NCBI RefSeq assembly: GCF_900086725.1
Contig: NZ_LT574835.1
Location: 2,501-66,500 of the forward strand
Length of the DNA: 64,000 bases
Direction of reading: 5' to 3'
Source: Bariatricus massiliensis
GTDB taxonomy: Bacteria > Bacillota > Clostridia > Lachnospirales > Lachnospiraceae
A program made the position numbers and the translations under genes. The notes below the pieces were generated by a model. The model made no database searches. It saw only the letters and a program-made list of their open reading frames with translations, and was not told the origin of the DNA. Positions 60,962-64,000 of the stretch are shown piece after piece (position 1 is the first letter of the stretch; each line of letters starts with the position of its first letter).

Positions 60962-61684
60962 ATGGAGAACACTAGAAAAGATTATTTTACTGCCGGCATT
61001 CGTGACGGAATCCCCATCTGTCTGGGCTATATCGCTGTTTCTTTTACATTTGGCATTATGGCAAAAAATTCGGGCCTGTCAGCATGGGAAGCCGTGTTGA
61101 TTTCCGCCTCCAACTTGACCAGCGCCGGGCAGTTCGCCGGCATATCGCTGATCACCGCACAGGCCGCTTATCTGGAGATGGCCTTCACCCAGCTGATCAT
61201 CAACCTTCGGTACTGTCTTATGTCTTGTGCTTTATCGCAAAAATTAGACAGCCGTGCCCCCTTCTTCCACAGATTTTTTATTTCCTACGGTATAACCGAT
61301 GAAATCTTTGGCGTTTCCGTATGTAAAGGCGGCAGTTTGAGTCCATTTTATAACTATGGGCTAATCAGCGTGGCTGCTCCCGGATGGGTGCTGGGTACAT
61401 TTCTTGGTATCGTATCCGGCAATATACTTCCAGCAAGAATTATCAGCGCGTTAAGTGTATCGCTGTATGGTATGTTCATCGCAGTCATCATTCCTCCCGC
61501 AAGGGAAAATAAAGTAATAGCAGGCATTATCATAGTATCCATGATCCTAAGCCTAATGTTCACCAAGATTCCGGTACTGAATTCTGTTTCCCCGGGTTTT
61601 CGCATTATCCTTTTAACACTTTTAATCGCGGGGATAGCCGCTGCATTATTTCCTGTAAAGGAGGCCGAAACCGATGAGGCATAA
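60962..61684 (+). CDS. azlC: Branched-chain amino acid exporter large subunit AzlC
   Basis: 240-residue membrane protein with about 7-8 hydrophobic segments. GIRDGIPICLGYIAVSFTFGIMAKNSGLSAWEAVLISASNLTSAGQFAGI is the AzlC signature. With AzlD it exports branched-chain amino acids or analogues. The AGGAGAGG ribosome site precedes the ATG, and the end overlaps azlD by 11 bases. Confidence 0.9.
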   Translation: MENTRKDYFTAGIRDGIPICLGYIAVSFTFGIMAKNSGLSAWEAVLISASNLTSAGQFAGISLITAQAAYLEMAFTQLIINLRYCLMSCALSQKLDSRAPFFHRFFISYGITDEIFGVSVCKGGSLSPFYNYGLISVAAPGWVLGTFLGIVSGNILPARIISALSVSLYGMFIAVIIPPARENKVIAGIIIVSMILSLMFTKIPVLNSVSPGFRIILLTLLIAGIAAALFPVKEAETDEA

Positions 61685-61985
61685 TATATACATTTATATT
61701 TTTATTATGGCAGGAGTCACTTATTTAATCCGCCTGTTGCCCTTAACATTGATACGAAAAGAAATCAAAAGCAATTACATTCGTTCTTTTCTGTATTATG
61801 TACCTTACGTCACATTGGCTGTTATGACTTTTCCAGCTATCCTCAGCGCAACAGCAAATATCTGGTCGGCGGCGGCCGGCTTTACTACGGCCCTCATACT
61901 CGCTTACCACCGGAGAAGCCTGATAACCGTATCACTGGTCTCGAGTGTCTGTGTCTTTCTCGCAGAACTGTTTACCGGACTGTAA
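61674..61985 (+). CDS. azlD: Branched-chain amino acid exporter small subunit AzlD
   Basis: 103-residue membrane protein with four hydrophobic segments. YLIRLLPLTLIRKEIKSNYIRSFLYYVPYVTLAVMTFPAIL is typical of the AzlD family. It overlaps azlC and has AAAGGAGG within that gene. It is followed 13 bases later by a sensor kinase gene, so the exporter and the two-component system may be one transcript. Confidence 0.9.
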   Translation: MRHNIYIYIFIMAGVTYLIRLLPLTLIRKEIKSNYIRSFLYYVPYVTLAVMTFPAILSATANIWSAAAGFTTALILAYHRRSLITVSLVSSVCVFLAELFTGL

Positions 61986-61998
61986 AGGGGAGGTCTCT

Positions 61999-63264
61999 AT
62001 GCAGAAAAGACATCAAACTACAACATTATTGTTCAGTATCATCATTGTGCTTGCCGCCCAAGTGAATATGAATTTGTTTATTAGTAACTTTAAAATTTCT
62101 ATCGGTATTATCATGTTTTCAGTTTTCTTGTTGCTGACGGGAAAATATCCCATAATTCCCGTTACCCTACTGTCCGCTGCAGGCGTTTACGCCTCGAGAA
62201 TTGCCGTGTATTGGTTTCAGCACGCTGCACTAGGCACTTCTCTGCAAAATTATTTTCCCGAGATGGTTTTCTATCTTGTCTACGGAATAAGTTTTTGGCT
62301 GTATTGCCGAAGTCAAGATTATGAATGGAGCCGTTTTGCGTTCCCTGTATTTTTTCTCTTTGACTATTTTTCTAACTTGACGGAGCTCCTTCTCAGATTG
62401 GGAGCCGGAGCATTTACCAGCAAAAATCAACTCAGCATCATACTGGTGGCCGCCATCCGTACTGTCATCATCTGGTGCCTTTATCTTGTACTGCGCTACT
62501 ACAAGTTCAGCCTGCTAAAAAGAGAACATTCGCAGAGATACCAGCGTCTGCTCCTTTTAATCTCCAAACTGAACGGGGAAGTACTGTGGATGAAGAAAAA
62601 TACGGGACTGATCGAAGAGACCATGAACATATCCTACAGGCTCTATCAGGATATGACGGAACAGGGTATCGACGAGGCCCTGTCAAAAAAAGCGCTTATA
62701 GTAGCGAAGGATATACACGAAATCAAAAAGGAATATGCATTGATTCTGCGCGGCCTGTCGGATGCCATGGACTTAAATCTAAACGACGAAGGAATGTATC
62801 TGGAAGATATCTTTCAAGTTCTGAAAAACAGTCTTACCGAATTTGAGGCGTCCGCCAACAGGAAACTGGATTTGGACATACGTCTGGAAGAGAATCTTTA
62901 TACAGAAAACCACTATTTTCTTATGTCTATCTTCCGTAATCTCCTCACCAACGCCATGGAGGCTTCCTGCAAGGACACTGTATCTGTGAAAATACGGCAA
63001 GTTTCGGACAAAGACAATTGGCTCTTTACGGTTGCCGACGACGGGCCCGGCATCGCCTCAGAAGATTTGGAAGAAATATTCCAACCGGGTTTTTCCACGA
63101 AAATCAACTATGAAACTGGAGAAATCAACCGGGGGCTGGGTCTTAATCTGGTACAAGATTTAATTGAAAATCAGTGGAAAGGATGTATCCGTGCTGAGTC
63201 CCGTCCCGGCGAGACTGTATTTTCTATATGGATACCAAAAGAACAATGGAAGGGAACAAAATAA
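61999..63264 (+). CDS. Sensor histidine kinase, GlnK/YcbA-like
   Basis: 421-residue membrane kinase. About five or six hydrophobic segments cover residues 8-170. The phosphoacceptor region contains ARDIHEIKKEY-like AKDIHEIKKEYALIL, and the ATPase domain has N box NLLTNAMEAS, G1 DDGPGI and G2 GLGLNLVQDLIE. The start at 61999 has GGGGAGG upstream; a longer frame overlaps azlD. Its stop overlaps the start of a YcbB-type response regulator. By analogy with Bacillus GlnK-GlnL it may sense an amino acid such as glutamine, but the ligand is not evident. Confidence 0.87.
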   Translation: MQKRHQTTTLLFSIIIVLAAQVNMNLFISNFKISIGIIMFSVFLLLTGKYPIIPVTLLSAAGVYASRIAVYWFQHAALGTSLQNYFPEMVFYLVYGISFWLYCRSQDYEWSRFAFPVFFLFDYFSNLTELLLRLGAGAFTSKNQLSIILVAAIRTVIIWCLYLVLRYYKFSLLKREHSQRYQRLLLLISKLNGEVLWMKKNTGLIEETMNISYRLYQDMTEQGIDEALSKKALIVAKDIHEIKKEYALILRGLSDAMDLNLNDEGMYLEDIFQVLKNSLTEFEASANRKLDLDIRLEENLYTENHYFLMSIFRNLLTNAMEASCKDTVSVKIRQVSDKDNWLFTVADDGPGIASEDLEEIFQPGFSTKINYETGEINRGLGLNLVQDLIENQWKGCIRAESRPGETVFSIWIPKEQWKGTK

Positions 63265-64000
63265 TGAAACTATATGTAGTCGATGATGATAAAAATATTC
63301 AAAATATACTAAAAATGATTATTCGTGACAGGGCGCTGGGAACACTTTGCGGTATCGCCTCCAATGGGGCAGACGCCCTCGAAGATATGCCTGTCCTAAA
63401 GCCAGACATTGTCATTGTGGATTTGCTGATGCCGGAAATGGATGGCATTACTTTTGTCAAAAAAGCGCGTACGCTTCTGCCCTCCACCGCCTTTATCATG
63501 CTTTCGCAGGTGGCCTCCAAAGATATGATTGCGGGAGCCTATGAAAGCGGCATTGAATTCTACATTCAGAAACCGATCAACAGTGTGGAGGTGGAGACCG
63601 TAGTCCGAAAAGTTGGGCAGTCACTCAGCGCACAGCGGACGCTGATGCAGGTTCAGAATCTTTTCACCTCGCAGCAGCCTGCCGGAATCCAGCCTGCCTC
63701 CCCCTCCTCCCTTTCACAGGAACGCCCTCACATTGTGCGTCTGAAGGGCATTCTGCAGAAATTAGGTATCATCGGCGAACGCGGCAGCCGGGACATTATC
63801 CAGCTGGTCGATTATCTGGTGGAGCACAATATCAATATAGGAGAGGCGACCTTGACAGAACTCTGCAGTAATTTCAGCGACAATCCAAAGTCCGTCGAGC
63901 AGCGTATCCGAAGGAGCGCCAGCGCCGGCATGGTCAACCTAGCCAATCTTGGACTGGAAGACTATTCCAACGATACCTTCACCACTTATGCCAACACCCT
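63264..64000 (+). CDS. Response regulator, YcbB/GlnL type (cut by window edge)
   Basis: First 245 residues of a response regulator. The receiver domain (1-120) has VDDDKN with the acidic pocket, phospho-acceptor Asp in IVIVDLLMPEMDG, and the Lys in YIQKPINS. After a Gln/Ser/Pro-rich linker (about 133-160) a YcbB-type domain starts with LKGILQKLGIIGERGSRDIIQLVDYLVEHN. The ATG overlaps the kinase stop (TAATG). The C terminus lies beyond the right edge. Its likely targets are transport genes nearby such as azlCD or genes off the edge. Confidence 0.88.
   Translation, partial: MKLYVVDDDKNIQNILKMIIRDRALGTLCGIASNGADALEDMPVLKPDIVIVDLLMPEMDGITFVKKARTLLPSTAFIMLSQVASKDMIAGAYESGIEFYIQKPINSVEVETVVRKVGQSLSAQRTLMQVQNLFTSQQPAGIQPASPSSLSQERPHIVRLKGILQKLGIIGERGSRDIIQLVDYLVEHNINIGEATLTELCSNFSDNPKSVEQRIRRSASAGMVNLANLGLEDYSNDTFTTYANT

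Overview
The window looks like a chromosomal segment of a low-to-mid GC anaerobic Firmicute, most likely a gut Lachnospiraceae (Clostridium cluster XIVa) species. The evidence is strong AGGAGG-type ribosome binding sites, sigma-A promoters, a ClpC/RadA/GlmM/TrpS housekeeping set, a PurO-type IMP cyclohydrolase, an AmmeMemoRadiSam pair, DhaK/DhaL without a PTS component, and a YcbB/GlnL-type response regulator. This is inferred from protein families only, since no rRNA gene lies in the window. The first 220 bases do carry tandem promoters, boxB- and boxA-like elements of what appears to be a leftward rRNA operon just off the left edge.

Region 1 (about 0.3-25 kb) is a purine/allantoin catabolic island on the minus strand. 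A six-gene run (allD, a fused fdrA-ylbE, carbamate kinase, an LctP-family permease, a 68-residue membrane protein, an AllC-like amidohydrolase) ends at a strong terminator. It is followed by a PucR regulator with its own terminator, then by a second M20 amidohydrolase, a DAO-family FAD dehydrogenase, EtfB, EtfA and a separately promoted nitroreductase. Upstream lie allE and two successive allantoinase/NCS1-permease cassettes; a YlbF-like DUF2877 gene diverges from them. Together these genes spell a complete anaerobic route: allantoin, allantoate, ureidoglycine, ureidoglycolate, oxalurate, then oxamate plus carbamoyl phosphate, and finally ATP from carbamate kinase. The allD and allE promoters share an almost superimposable architecture with an inverted repeat centred near -59, probably an activator site (PucR is the obvious candidate).

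Region 2 (25-39.4 kb) is mostly housekeeping: radA, a small conserved protein, clpC with a GntR regulator, alanine dehydrogenase divergent from an RpiR-type regulator, an XRE regulator, glmM, trpS, a putative manganese/arsenic-type permease, and the AmmeMemoRadiSam genes behind a PadR regulator. Region 3 (39.5-53.6 kb) holds a fibronectin-III repeat protein with a cysteine-rich tail, a metal P-type ATPase with its HMA partner, an eight-gene sugar operon (RbsB/A/C/C, AllA-like cupin, DhaK, DhaL, LacI), an uncharacterised FAD dehydrogenase and a TetR regulator. Region 4 (53.6-64 kb) holds lacZ, split purine-biosynthesis genes (purH transformylase domain plus purO), a frameshifted YitT-family gene, a MATE transporter, azlCD and a GlnK/GlnL-like two-component system cut by the right edge.

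Two repeat types stand out. Six copies of a 34-42 bp near-perfect palindrome (GGGGACAGGTCCCAACG plus its complement) lie between genes from 26.4 to 56.9 kb, mostly just after stop codons. A roughly 93-bp hairpin-rich unit is duplicated between allE and allD.
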